DNA of 33,177 nt from Syntrophomonadaceae bacterium. GTDB lineage: Bacteria; Bacillota; Dethiobacteria; DTU022; UBA8154. This document shows positions 23,203-31,747 of the stretch, piece by piece. The stretch covers positions 1 through 33,177 of the forward strand of contig PWTK01000078.1 in assembly GCA_003563895.1 (NCBI GenBank). The letters are read 5' to 3'. Within the stretch, counting starts at the first letter, position 1. Each line of letters starts with the position of its first letter. Both the position numbers and the translations under genes were made by a program. The notes under the pieces were generated by a model. That model was not told the origin of the DNA and did not search any database. It saw only the letters and a program-made list of their open reading frames with translations.

Positions 23203-23824
23203 AAGCGCAGCATCCTTTTTGCTTTATTTTATCACTCTATGCCGGCACGGGTTATGTCCCGCAGTAAGTCTGGTAAGGCCTGCTGGTTGGTTCAGGCGGT
23301 GCGGCGTATGCGGCCTGTTTCGTTGTGTGGGCATACGGCTTTCTCAAGACGGCCAGCAAACGACGGAAGGCCACCGCTTTCAGTTCCTCAATTAAATATT
23401 ATATAATAAATATTATCCAATTGGAAGAGTACAGCAAAAATTATGCGCTTTCGCTCCCCTCTCAGGGTGAAAGTTTCACAAAACAATGTCGGGGAAACAA
23501 TACACAGAAAAAAGCATGGGAGCTATATAATCTTGACTGCCGGGCCTTTAAGTCCATATAATTGTGAAAAAAGGGAGCCATTCCTGGTCGATACCGGTTA
23601 GAATTTAGTTGCCACACAAACAGCCTGGCCGAGCGGAGATTAAAAATGGCCAATAACAGATTGCCCTAGATTCTCAAGTTTTGCATCAATCGTTTCTGAA
23701 CAAATCGAAAGGAGCAAGAGCGGTTGTATTTTTCGGCCCCTTTTTTCAGAGCTCCCTGTTTGATTTTAGGAAACGCTGGGCCGCAGAAAAACCCCGGGTT
23801 GCGCCCCGGAATGGAGGGCTGGAT
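23203..23824 (+). other. Intergenic region with promoter, upstream of the methyltransferase
   Basis: This 622-base stretch has no recognised gene. The part beyond 23395 is AT-rich. A promoter lies at 23533-23562. An in-frame extension of the methyltransferase reaches 23681, but its start has no ribosome site and its sequence adds no family homology, so I treat 23563-23824 as leader. Confidence 0.5.
23533..23562 (+). promoter_or_regulatory. Probable promoter of the methyltransferase gene
   Basis: TTGACT 23533-23538 and TATAAT 23557-23562 are separated by 18 bases. The start codon is about 255 bases downstream, so the leader is long or another start is used. Confidence 0.55.
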
Positions 23825-24415
23825 GTGGACTTAGGCTCCCCCCTTTTGTACGATGTGCTTCTTTTGCCCCTGGAACATCTCTGCATTCGGCGCTGGCGCA
23901 GGGTTTTGTGGTCGCGGGTGGAAGGTTCCCGCGTGCTGGAGGTGGGGGCGGGAACGGGGCTGAACGTGGATTTCTACGGGAATAAGCGACAGGTGACGGC
24001 CCTGGAAAAAGAAGACGCCGCCCTGCAGAGGGCCCGGCGCCGGGCCGAAAGCAGGCGCATGCAGGTAGAGTTTGTAAAAGGTAACGTGGAACAACTTCCC
24101 TTCCCGAACGAAAGCTTCGATACCGCCGTGGCGACGTTTCTTTTCTGCTCCGTGCGCGACCCCCTGCAAGGGATGGAGGAGCTTTGCCGTGTTCTCAAAG
24201 CAGGAGGGGAACTGCTGCTCCTGGAACATGTCCGGTCCGGGGGAATGCTGGGCGGTATTATGGATGCTCTCTCCTGGCCGCTTTACCGCTTCTTTGGGGA
24301 TCATATCGCCAGGGAAACGGATAAAGCGCTGCCCCGGGCAGGCTTTGTGAACGTTGCCGTAGAGCCCCTTTTGCTGGACGTGGTCAAATTGATCCGCGCG
24401 GAGAAGGCGGGTTAG
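23825..24415 (+). CDS. Class I SAM-dependent methyltransferase (Methyltransf_11 type)
   Basis: This 196-residue protein has SAM motif I VLEVGAGTGLNVDFY (about residue 36), the acidic residue after strand 2 (TALEKED), motif II GNVEQLPFPNESFDTAVATFLFC (about 85-105) and motif III LKAGGELLLLEHVR. Such UbiE-like enzymes methylate small molecules, quinones or lipids; the substrate is not determinable. I chose GTG 23825, which has GGAGG seven bases upstream and gives a usual N-terminus (LLYDVLLLPLEHL). A longer reading from 23681 is possible. Downstream lies the second repeat copy at 24596. Confidence 0.82.
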   Translation: MDLGSPLLYDVLLLPLEHLCIRRWRRVLWSRVEGSRVLEVGAGTGLNVDFYGNKRQVTALEKEDAALQRARRRAESRRMQVEFVKGNVEQLPFPNESFDTAVATFLFCSVRDPLQGMEELCRVLKAGGELLLLEHVRSGGMLGGIMDALSWPLYRFFGDHIARETDKALPRAGFVNVAVEPLLLDVVKLIRAEKAG

Positions 24416-24595
24416 ATAAGGCAAAAACTTCACTCCCGCATCACGGAAAGATGAAAAAACACCCCTGCCATGGGCCGGGAACAATATGAGCCCGTCCTGC
24501 ATTTTTCGGACAGGCCGCCAGGAAGCTTTGCTTCCGCTTCAGCGCGGGGATATTTTTCGCCGCGGGCAGAAAGGTAGTGCCGGGGACCCTAAAAA

Positions 24596-24740
24596 TAAAA
24601 TGATTATCGATTTGGCTCAGGAACCCTTTTTACTTGATGCGCTGGCCAAATGGATTCCAGTGCCACAGGTGCGGGTATGAGCATACTTGCGAGATTGTTA
24701 CCAAGAAGCTGCCCTTTCCTGAGTTAATCGGATAGCCATA
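24596..24740 (+). repeat. Dispersed repeat copy 2 with transposase-like zinc-ribbon remnant
   Basis: This is the second copy of the 3751-3893 repeat, same orientation. The short frame from 24637 reads MRWPNGFQCHRCGYEHTCEI and ends at the TAG near 24735, closer to the IS1595-type zinc-ribbon consensus (RWP retained) than copy 1. The two copies differ at scattered single bases, mostly transitions. No DDE transposase domain lies nearby. Confidence 0.65.
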
Positions 24741-24975
24741 AAACATAATTACAGAGTGGCATGTTCTATCGCACAAAAGACCTTATTGCGTCTGGTATTC
24801 CTGTGTAAAAAAATTCTGGCAGTCCACGCTTGGAACAACAATATTCAAAAGCACTGTGCGCTCCAAAACACAATTGCGGTGACGTATTCTTTTACACGAA
24901 AAGTTTTGCCTTCTGCCTGAAAATTGTTGTTTCTGACAGACACATTCGGAACAATATTTGTGTTGGGTAGTGTTG

Positions 24976-25019
24976 AGCGGCCTGCTTTTTCAAATCGCGT
25001 TGAAACAAGGCCGCTTTTT
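24976..25019 (+). terminator. Intrinsic terminator without an obvious upstream gene
   Basis: AGCGGCCT (24976-24983) pairs with AGGCCGCT (25008-25015), with an inner TTTCAA/TTGAAA helix, and TTTTT follows. It is a strong, two-part hairpin on the plus strand. Confidence 0.8.
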
Positions 25020-25091
25020 CACTGCCGCGCCCCTTTGTTTCAGCGCTGAAAGCTCAAGGATCTTTTCTGCACCGAACTGTCCCCCTGTTGG

Positions 25092-25106
25092 AGAACCTGT
25101 TATAAT
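25092..25106 (+). promoter_or_regulatory. Extended -10 promoter of the TspO-like gene
   Basis: TGTTATAAT has the TGnTATAAT extended -10 form with TATAAT at 25101-25106; the -35 region is weak. The start codon is 48 bases after the -10 box. Confidence 0.45.
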
Positions 25107-25153
25107 GGAAATGGTTGTTTGAAACCAATGCATAAAAAAAAGGAGGTCGAGCC

Positions 25154-25924
25154 ATGAAGAGCGAGACGAGAGCGTACATAAATATTGCTGCTGTAGCGGT
25201 GGTTTTGCTGTTCAACTATTTATCCAACGCGCTGCCTTTAAACAACCTTACCCAAACGGATATCAACGAGATGTATCCCGTGCTGTTTACCCCGGCCTCG
25301 TACGTATTTTCCATTTGGGGCTTGATCTATGTGCTCCTGATCTGCTTTATCGTCTACCAGGCCTTGCCGAACTACAGGGAGAACCCCTTTAACGAAGCGG
25401 TCGGAATTTTGTTTGCCGTGACCGCCCTGCTCAATGTCCTCTGGCTGCTGGCCTGGCATTACCTGCAGATCGCCCTGTCGATGGTGATCATGGTCCTGCT
25501 GCTGCTGGTGTTGATAGCGATTTACCTGAGAATAGCCAACCTGGCCCAAAAAGGGGGCCTTTTCGACAGGTTGTTTGTCAAGCTGACTTTCAGCATCTAT
25601 TTGGCGTGGATCTGCGTGGCGACCCTGGCCAACCTGAACATCTTGCTGTATGACGTCGGCTGGCTGGGTCTCGGTTTTGGCTCTGCCCTCTTTACGGTGC
25701 TCATGATCGTTATCGGTGCCCTCGTGTCCCTGGCGATCTTTTACTGGAGGCGGGATTATGCTTTCCCGCTGGTTTTTGCGTGGGCTTTTATCGGGGTAGG
25801 GGTCCGCCACGGCGCTGACCCGGTGTTGTTGGCGATCGCCGGCTGGACTGCGGCCGCGGCGATCCTGTTTTTCATGGGCTGGATCATCGCCCGCACCCGG
25901 GGATGGCCGTTTTTGCAGAAATAG
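25154..25924 (+). CDS. TspO/MBR-related tryptophan-rich membrane protein
   Basis: This 256-residue protein has seven or eight membrane helices. The N-terminal LSNALPLNNLTQTDI, FTPASYVFSIWGLIYVLL and LLNVLWLLAWHYLQ segments match the longer tryptophan-rich sensory protein group related to TspO, which is about 160 residues with five helices. TspO proteins bind tetrapyrroles or steroids; the role of this longer branch is unknown. ATG 25154 has AAAGGAGG upstream. The CNNM-like gene starts 41 bases after the stop on the same strand, so the two are probably co-transcribed. Confidence 0.75.
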   Translation: MKSETRAYINIAAVAVVLLFNYLSNALPLNNLTQTDINEMYPVLFTPASYVFSIWGLIYVLLICFIVYQALPNYRENPFNEAVGILFAVTALLNVLWLLAWHYLQIALSMVIMVLLLLVLIAIYLRIANLAQKGGLFDRLFVKLTFSIYLAWICVATLANLNILLYDVGWLGLGFGSALFTVLMIVIGALVSLAIFYWRRDYAFPLVFAWAFIGVGVRHGADPVLLAIAGWTAAAAILFFMGWIIARTRGWPFLQK

Positions 25925-25965
25925 TACCCCCGGAAAGGAGTTTCTAAGGAGTTGGAGGAAAGGCC

Positions 25966-27021
25966 ATGACTTTTGTGATATGGGTAGGCATCGCTTTGTG
26001 CCTGTCTCAGTCGGCCATGCTGTCCGGCTTAAATTTGGCTTTTTTCAGCGTAAGCAAGCTGCGCCTGGAGCTCGAGGCGGGAAAAAATAATAGAGACGCG
26101 CTCCGCGTCCTCTCCTTGCGGGAAGATGCCAATTTTTTGTTGGTCACGATTCTCTGGGCAAACGTCGCGGTCAACGTGCTGCTGGCCTTGCTTTCCGGTT
26201 CTGTGCTGGCCGGGGTCATAGCGTTCCTCTTTTCAACCGTGCTCATCACCATCGTCGGAGAGATCCTGCCCCAGGCGTACTTCTCGCGCAATGCCTTGAG
26301 GGTGGGCTCTTTGCTCTCTCCGCTGCTGCGCTTCTATCAGATCATCCTGTTTCCCGTCGCCAAGCCGACGGCCCTTTTCCTCGATAGGTGGCTTGGCAAA
26401 GAGGCCATTCCGTATTTCCAGGAAAAAGATCTCCGCGAGCTGATTAAACTGCATATGGAATCGATAGAGACGGATATCGATAAGATGGAAGGCAAGGGGG
26501 CCTTGAATTTTCTTGCCCTGGACGACCTGCCTCTGGCGGCTGAAGGGGAGGTCATCGATCCCGACAGCATCATCACCCTGAAATTTGAAGGGAACAGGCC
26601 TGTTTTCCCGGACATAGAGCCTTCCGAGGCTGACGAATTTCTCAGGAACGTTCAATGCTCACAAAAAAAATGGATCATCATGGTCGATGAAGAGGGAGAG
26701 CCCAGGATGGTGCTGAACTCCGACAAATTCATCCGCGATGCGCTGTTTAACAAGGGCCGCTTCAACCCCTACTGGCACTGCCATCGCCCGATTATCGTGC
26801 GGGATGGGCAGGTCCCGCTGGGGCAGGTTATTCCACGCCTCAAGGTCAATCCCCAGCACAGCGATGATGATGTGATTGATGAAGACATCATCCTGCTGTG
26901 GGCCGAGGAGAAAAAGGTGATAACCGGCTCGGATATACTCGGAAGGCTTCTCCGGGGCATTGTTCAGAACGAGGTCATTTCCCTGGAGAAACTGGATTAC
27001 CGTACCGTCAGGGGTCGGTGA
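25966..27021 (+). CDS. DUF21/CNNM-type membrane protein (CorC/hemolysin-related)
   Basis: This 351-residue protein starts with a DUF21 (CNNM transmembrane) domain of about 180 residues: SAMLSGLNLAFFSVSKLRLELEA, ANFLLVTILWANVAVNVLLALLSGSVLAG and the IVGEILPQAYFSRNALR motif. CNNM proteins are implicated in magnesium or divalent cation export. The usual paired CBS domains and CorC_HlyC tail are not clearly recognisable; residues 200-340 are acidic and soluble and could be a diverged regulatory domain. ATG 25966 has GGAGGAAAGG upstream. A metallo-hydrolase fragment lies directly after its stop, in the same frame. Confidence 0.8.
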   Translation: MTFVIWVGIALCLSQSAMLSGLNLAFFSVSKLRLELEAGKNNRDALRVLSLREDANFLLVTILWANVAVNVLLALLSGSVLAGVIAFLFSTVLITIVGEILPQAYFSRNALRVGSLLSPLLRFYQIILFPVAKPTALFLDRWLGKEAIPYFQEKDLRELIKLHMESIETDIDKMEGKGALNFLALDDLPLAAEGEVIDPDSIITLKFEGNRPVFPDIEPSEADEFLRNVQCSQKKWIIMVDEEGEPRMVLNSDKFIRDALFNKGRFNPYWHCHRPIIVRDGQVPLGQVIPRLKVNPQHSDDDVIDEDIILLWAEEKKVITGSDILGRLLRGIVQNEVISLEKLDYRTVRGR

Positions 27022-27273
27022 AAATTTGCCCTCAGGAAGCAAGGCGGTGAAGCTTTTCTTAAAACGGGGGGAAATGATTGGAACGCGTCGCACGAGGAGC
27101 TGATCCGAACTCTGGCGAGTTACGGCATGAAGCGTATCTGTTGCAACCACTGTACCGGGCTCCTGGACGTGGAAAATATGGCGGAACTCGCCCTGCCGGT
27201 GGTCAAGGGAACCGCCCACCACAAGTCCCAGTCCGATTTGTACCTGGGCAAGGGAGACGCGATAGAATTTTAA
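27022..27273 (+). pseudogene. C-terminal fragment of an MBL-fold metallo-hydrolase
   Basis: The frame directly after the CNNM-like gene's stop reads ASHEELIRTLASYGMKRICCNHCTG, then an Ala/Val-rich segment ending LYLGKGDAIEF, which matches the end of metallo-beta-lactamase-fold hydrolases of the HCTG-containing group (GVKRIAPCHCTG). Only the last 65 or so residues remain; the HxHxDH metal site is absent and no ribosome site or start is visible. It appears to be the tail of a deleted gene. The upstream 20 codons show no homology. Confidence 0.65.
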
Positions 27274-27417
27274 AATGCGCGAATCGCACCCCTCTTTTTG
27301 ACCGCATGCCGGCTGTTTCCGATCGAACCGAGTATTCCTTTCCAGCGGCATGCTGAAAGAGTGCCCGTTGATTTCGGCCGGGGCCCGGCTGCTCAAAATC
27401 GTTCGGCGGCAATTATT

Positions 27418-27588
27418 TCAGCGAAAGGTCACGTAAAAAATCCCGAACAACAGGACCACCAGGAATACAACGATGCCCCAGTTCAGGCCGATTCGTTCGG
27501 AAAACTCGGTGAAAACCCTTTTCCCCGTCAGCCTGCCCAGCACCCAAAAAATGACCAGTAATACCAGGAGGCCGGCAGCCCATGCCAT
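27418..27588 (-). CDS. Small two-helix membrane protein, 56 residues
   Basis: The frame begins MAWAAGLLVLLVIFWVLG and has a second helix, WGIVVFLVVLLFGIFYVTF, separated by a short polar, positively charged loop (GRLTGKRVFTEFSERIG). ATG 27588 has AAAGGTG six bases upstream; an ATG six bases further up overlaps that site. Two helices with a basic cytoplasmic loop fit a small integral membrane protein. No family is recognised. It is separate from the radical SAM gene upstream by 165 bases on the same strand. Confidence 0.65.
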   Translation of the reverse strand: MAWAAGLLVLLVIFWVLGRLTGKRVFTEFSERIGLNWGIVVFLVVLLFGIFYVTFR

Positions 27589-27753
27589 ATCCATCACCTT
27601 TTTCCATTAGAGTATCATTCATATGTCCTGACCAGGCCCGGGAGCACTTCCCGGCGGGTTTCATTATATGGAGGAAAGCGCTCCCCCAACGTCCGCTGGT
27701 GCCGGGCGGAAAGCAATTTTTGGGCCCTTGCCCATCATTCTCACGCCGGCCTC

Positions 27754-28974
27754 TCAGGGCCCTATGTAGCCAAATGCGGTCTGGCAAATGACTGTTTTCA
27801 AACCGGTCCCTTTTAAAATCCTGTAAACGTCTTTCATTTCAGAAAAAGCGGGCCGGGAAAGGTCTCTTCTTCTAAATTCCGGTCGATAATCCAGGGGGCA
27901 GACCTGAATTTCACCACCCGTCTTCACAATTTCTTCGCCCATCGCTTCAATCTCTTCCAAAGCAATTAAATCTCGATTGTAGGGAATGCCCACGCCGAGA
28001 AAAAGCGTATCGCGGTAGTTCTCAGCGATATAGTGTACCGCCTGCCAGGCAGCCTGTTTATAATTTTTGGCCATTTTCTCGTCTGTTAAACCGGTTATTC
28101 TCAGAAAAGTCTCCGTTTCCAGGCCTTTTAAATCGATGCCAATGTCGGTCATTCCGGCTTCGACCAATTCGTCAATGTAATCTTCCGTCAGCAGGGATCC
28201 GTTGGTGTCCACGTGGAATCCGGCTTTTTCATCCGGGTTCATTTTTTTGAGTTCCCTCAAAAATTCGATCAACCACTTCCTGTTCAGGGTGGATTCCCCG
28301 CCGGAGACCGCCATGCGGTCAACCCCGTATTTTTTCCTGGCCCTCGTCATTTTTTCCGCCGTTTCTCGAGGAGTGAGGGCCTGGTGATCGAAACCTTCTT
28401 TCCCCAGGTAGGCCGTGGTCCAGTTCTGGCATTGGGGGCACCTGAAGTTACAGCCGGCGGTAAAGACCGCAGCTTCAACGCAACCATGGTTTTTCAAGTT
28501 CCAGGGCGTTCCAACCCCCCCTACCGCATGTCCCATAAAGCCGCCGACGATTCTTTTCGGAACAAAATCTTTTGTCCCCGCCGTATTTATTTTTAACCCT
28601 TCGGTCACCGGGGTAACGCAGGCAGGCTTGACTTCGCCGTCAATTTCCAACCCACAGCTGCCGCAGCCCCCCACGCCGCAGGGAGCATACAACCCGCCTT
28701 CCGGTTTTTCAGAATACAGATGCCCCGCTTCTTCCAAAGCCCTTTTTACCGGGATATTTTTCGGAACGTCAAATTTATTCCCATCTATTTCAATTTCAAT
28801 TTCCCTTTCTTTTTCTGCTTTGCTCATCGTTAATGCCTCATAAGGGCAGGCCAGGGTGCAGGCCCCACAGCCGATGCAGTCAAATTCTTTAAAACCCACC
28901 GGGCAGGGGATTAATTTTTCACACCAGCCACATTTTTGACAGAGGGTTTCGTCTTTGACTGCCTTGAAAAGCAT
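27754..28974 (-). CDS. Radical SAM protein with 4Fe-4S and 2Fe-2S ferredoxin domains
   Basis: This 406-residue protein has three modules. Residues 1-50 carry two cysteine clusters of a bacterial ferredoxin (CQKCGWCEKLIPC and CIGCGACTLACP). Residues 58-130 form a plant-type 2Fe-2S domain with CGVGGCGSC and a later Cys (VKPAC). Residues about 165-400 are a radical SAM core with CNFRCPQC (CxxxCxxC), GGEST for SAM binding and a TIM-barrel pattern like PFL-activating enzyme. The ferredoxin modules could deliver the electron for SAM cleavage. The substrate is unknown; enzymes of this build occur beside tungsten oxidoreductases or glycyl-radical systems, but none is seen here. ATG 28974 has a weak GGGGG site. 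Confidence 0.82.
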   Translation of the reverse strand: MLFKAVKDETLCQKCGWCEKLIPCPVGFKEFDCIGCGACTLACPYEALTMSKAEKEREIEIEIDGNKFDVPKNIPVKRALEEAGHLYSEKPEGGLYAPCGVGGCGSCGLEIDGEVKPACVTPVTEGLKINTAGTKDFVPKRIVGGFMGHAVGGVGTPWNLKNHGCVEAAVFTAGCNFRCPQCQNWTTAYLGKEGFDHQALTPRETAEKMTRARKKYGVDRMAVSGGESTLNRKWLIEFLRELKKMNPDEKAGFHVDTNGSLLTEDYIDELVEAGMTDIGIDLKGLETETFLRITGLTDEKMAKNYKQAAWQAVHYIAENYRDTLFLGVGIPYNRDLIALEEIEAMGEEIVKTGGEIQVCPLDYRPEFRRRDLSRPAFSEMKDVYRILKGTGLKTVICQTAFGYIGP

Positions 28975-29180
28975 ATGACCCCCGGTTTTCTGGAACCATA
29001 CCCTTCACCTGGTAGAGCACTCGATCACTCATCAAGCGGATTGCGAAGAGGGACTGTGCGCCGGGAGGTGCCCTTCTTTCAATCATTCCGGGCAGCTCCC
29101 CGACTGTTCCCGGTCCAATAACGCTGAAAACGCGGGGGCTTCACCCGCCTTTCCTTGTGTTTATCATCGGTGGTGCTTTA

Positions 29181-29209
29181 ATTATAGCAGATTTATTTTT
29201 GTTCTTGAA
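29181..29209 (-). promoter_or_regulatory. Promoter upstream of the radical SAM gene
   Basis: On the minus strand, TTCAAG (plus 29204-29209) and an extended TGCTATAAT (-10 hexamer at plus 29181-29186) are 17 bases apart. The start codon is about 200 bases downstream. The leader (28975-29175) can form several hairpins, for instance GCGGG/CCCGC near 29130-29150, but I cannot assign it to a riboswitch class. Confidence 0.5.
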
Positions 29210-29813
29210 AGGCCGATTACAGCAAAACCGACCATCATGCCTCGCGGCAGCAACATCATAAGGATGAAAATCGGTTATCAGCGGCAAGAACATTTATATG
29301 TATTTGTTCCATTTTCAAGCCGGCAGAGACGCATCTTGTTGAAAAAGGGAATGTTTTCCCGCCGGGCTCACCAAGCTGGGCCGGCGGTGTCAAGGGGGGG
29401 TTTGTCTTTCTGGTCCACTAACCCTGAGGTCGGGAAAAAGATGCTGCATTTTACGCTTCATAAGCGGTTTAGAGGAGCCGGGTTTTTAAAAATTCCGAAG
29501 ACCTGCAGGAAAATGAGGGAGAAAAAAGAATACTGAAAAAAAGTTGCCGTAATTCAGATCCCGTGTTCAGGTGCTCGCAGTTGAAGCCTGTTTTGGGTAA
29601 AGCGGGTCTGGCGGTCATGACAGAAGGAATGCGCATAAGTATGCCCGGTTCATTCAAAACCGCAGCCCTGGGAAGCCGAATGGGCCTATGGTTTTCTGCC
29701 ATCTTCATGGTGACCCGTGGGGTTGTTGCGGTCAACATGCCCAGGGGCAAATGCTGCTTTCAGTCGTGGCTGCAGCTGTCCGGATAGAATATTAGTGGAG
29801 GTGACCGGTAAGC
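29210..29813. other. Intergenic stretch without recognised gene
   Basis: Frames in 29469-29787 exist on both strands, but neither has a ribosome site or recognisable protein family. I see nothing else definite. It may contain decayed coding sequence and the upstream region of the gene at 29814. Confidence 0.4.
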
Positions 29814-30986
29814 ATGAAAGTTGTTTTTTTCGGAGGCACCGGGGATATGGGGCAGTGGTTGGTATGTGAACTCAGCACTTTTATGGAAATCGAACAAATT
29901 ACTGTTGCAGCCCGGAACCGCAATAAATATGAAATGCTCCTCGAGAAGGCAGGCGATAGGGGAAACAAACTGCGCTTTCTGGAAGTGGATTTAAATCAGA
30001 ACCGTGCCAGCGCTCTCTCCGAGATGATCAAGGGCCATGATCTTGTGGCCAGCGCAGCCGGTCCTTTTTACATGTACGAGCGGCTGCTTGCCGCAGCGGC
30101 TGTAGAGGCAGGGGCGCCTTACGTCAGCCTCTGTGATGATTACGACGCTGCCGAGCAGGTTTTCGAACTGGATGAAAGGGCTCGGGCTAAAGGTTTGTGT
30201 GTTTTGACCGGAATGGGCTGGACCCCCGGCTTGTCCAGCCTGCTGGCAAAAATGGGGGCTGCATCCCTGGACGAGGTGGAGAAAATCAAAATTTACTGGG
30301 CTGCCAGCTCAAAAGACAGCCTGGGGCTGGCCGTGATTTTACACACCATGCATGTCTTCACGGGCAAAGCCCCCCTCTTCCAGGACGGTTCGCTGAGGAA
30401 AGTTCCTGCCGGTTCGGGCAGGGAAAGGGTGCGCTTCCCGGAACCCATCGGCGAGATGAACGTATACAACGTAGGGCATCCCGAGCCCGTCACCATGCCG
30501 CGCTTTTTCCCCGGGATCTCCGAGGTCGTCCTGAAGGGCGGTGTCAATGAAGACATGCTCAACAGGCTCCCCATGATAACCGCGAAAATCGGTTTAAACC
30601 AGATCCAGGGCACGCGCCACCTGCTCGCCGTCTTGTTCCAGAAAACAATGACCCTTTTGCGAAAAATGGCCGGGCCGGCCGCAGAAGTTTCGGGAATAAG
30701 GGTGGTTATTGAGGGCTTTTCCGGCGGATCACCCTCCCGCCGGAGCTACAGTGTGGTCGGGCCAATGGAGATTATTTCCGGAGTGCCGATGACTGTCGCC
30801 ATCAGGGAGCTGGCCCGGGGCAGGATCGAAAAGACCGGTGTCTTTTCCCCTGAAGCCCCGGGAGCTCTTGACTCCCAGGTCTTTTTTGAAGAACTGGAAG
30901 GGAAAGGCGTAAAAATAATAAAAGAGGACCCGGATGGAAGGGACATTGAGACGATCAATAAAGGGGCCTCACTGCGCAGCGGATGA
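29814..30986 (+). CDS. Saccharopine dehydrogenase-like NAD(P)-binding protein
   Basis: This 390-residue protein opens with a Rossmann fold, VVFFGGTGDMGQWLV (GGxGxxG, residues 3-17), followed by VAARNRNK and VDLNQ at the second and third strands, then DLVASAAGPFYMYERLLAAAAVEAGAPYVSLCDD, typical of the saccharopine dehydrogenase NADP-binding domain. GMGWTPGLSSLLA resembles the conserved hinge. It could act as an oxidoreductase on an amino acid derivative, or be a homologue of unknown role; the lysine-pathway substrate is not implied. ATG 29814 has GGAGGTGA ten bases upstream. It has no operon partner on its strand. Confidence 0.82.
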   Translation: MKVVFFGGTGDMGQWLVCELSTFMEIEQITVAARNRNKYEMLLEKAGDRGNKLRFLEVDLNQNRASALSEMIKGHDLVASAAGPFYMYERLLAAAAVEAGAPYVSLCDDYDAAEQVFELDERARAKGLCVLTGMGWTPGLSSLLAKMGAASLDEVEKIKIYWAASSKDSLGLAVILHTMHVFTGKAPLFQDGSLRKVPAGSGRERVRFPEPIGEMNVYNVGHPEPVTMPRFFPGISEVVLKGGVNEDMLNRLPMITAKIGLNQIQGTRHLLAVLFQKTMTLLRKMAGPAAEVSGIRVVIEGFSGGSPSRRSYSVVGPMEIISGVPMTVAIRELARGRIEKTGVFSPEAPGALDSQVFFEELEGKGVKIIKEDPDGRDIETINKGASLRSG

Positions 30987-31172
30987 GAAAACGTGGAGAA
31001 AACCGCATCAATTTCTTGACGTTGAGGTATAGGTTTTTAACTTTCTAACGGTATGATCATCTTTGGGGAGCAGGGAAAAGCTGTTTTGGGCGGGAGCGAA
31101 GCGAACTTTCTTGAAGCGGATTTCCGTCTGCAGCATAGCGAGAATAAATCATGGAATTTCAGAAGGGATAAA

Positions 31173-31526
31173 ATGTTGATCAAAATATTTGCCGCTGTAT
31201 TTGCGGTGTATGAATTTTATAAGATCCTAAATGCGGAAGCGTATATGAAAATTATCAGGCAAGCAAAAACTGCCTTCGACAAGGATGAGGATGCTTCAAA
31301 AATTCTGGCAGACTCTTTTTTCCGAAAGGTCCTTTTGCTGGAAATTGCCTACACGGCCTACGCCGTTTTCCTGCTTTTCACGGCTTACTGGTATTTCACC
31401 CTTATTTTGTTAGCCCTCAGCTTCATCCTTTTTGTCATCGACGCCACCGGCAGGACCAGCAGCAGAATTCTGGGCGCCGGCTCGGCAGTAAGCGCGGCCG
31501 TTCTCGTGTCCATTATGCTGGCCTAG
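31173..31526 (+). CDS. Small membrane protein, function unknown
   Basis: This 117-residue protein starts MLIKIFAAVFAVYEFYKIL and has a polar segment (residues about 25-50), two or three further helices (KVLLLEIAYTAYAVFLLF, YWYFTLILLALSFILFVI) and a C-terminal hydrophobic stretch. I chose ATG 31173, with AGAAGGGA upstream. An in-frame ATG at 31053 would add 40 residues with no membrane segment and no ribosome site. I recognise no family. A weak TTGACG box lies near 31015. Confidence 0.65.
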   Translation: MLIKIFAAVFAVYEFYKILNAEAYMKIIRQAKTAFDKDEDASKILADSFFRKVLLLEIAYTAYAVFLLFTAYWYFTLILLALSFILFVIDATGRTSSRILGAGSAVSAAVLVSIMLA

Positions 31527-31747
31527 CATCAGCCGGGGCAGCTCTTTTGTGATGAACCGTCGCCCATGGAATAGGGAACCTTACATATAATTATTTTTTC
31601 AGACTATCGGGTTTGCTCAGGATGACAATGAAAGAAGCCCCGCAAAAAAGAGGTTTTAAAAGGTCACACTTACAAAAAGGCCTTGATCTGCTAAAAAGCT
31701 GTATTTTTGGGGCCACTCAACAAGAATTCCCTGAGTTAAGTTGATAG

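Larger units (their letters stand above)
24741..25153 (+). other. Intergenic region with long inverted repeat and unassigned terminator
   Basis: No protein gene was recognised in these 413 bases. They hold a 15-bp imperfect inverted repeat (24832-24846 with 24919-24933, 13 of 15 matched), a strong terminator (24976-25019) and the -10 box of the next gene (25101). The terminator is 560 bases after the last plus-strand stop codon, so an unrecognised small transcript between about 24800 and 25020 is possible. Confidence 0.5.

Noticed and set aside
27019-27021. TGA between the CNNM-like gene and the metallo-hydrolase fragment as read-through or Sec.
   Set aside because: The two sides belong to unrelated families and the first 20 codons after the TGA show no homology, so it is a normal stop followed by debris.
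28985-29160. T-box-like or SRP-RNA-like words in the radical SAM leader.
   Set aside because: The invariant T-box sequence and the SRP apical GGAA/AGCA pair are not present in the right order.
29469-29787. Opposed frames of 93 and 74 codons.
   Set aside because: No ribosome sites, no family, and each is a shadow of the other.
31553-31585. GAACCGTCGCCCATGG resembling one terminus of the MITE-like family.
   Set aside because: Only about 16 bases match, with mismatches, and no second end or core is nearby.
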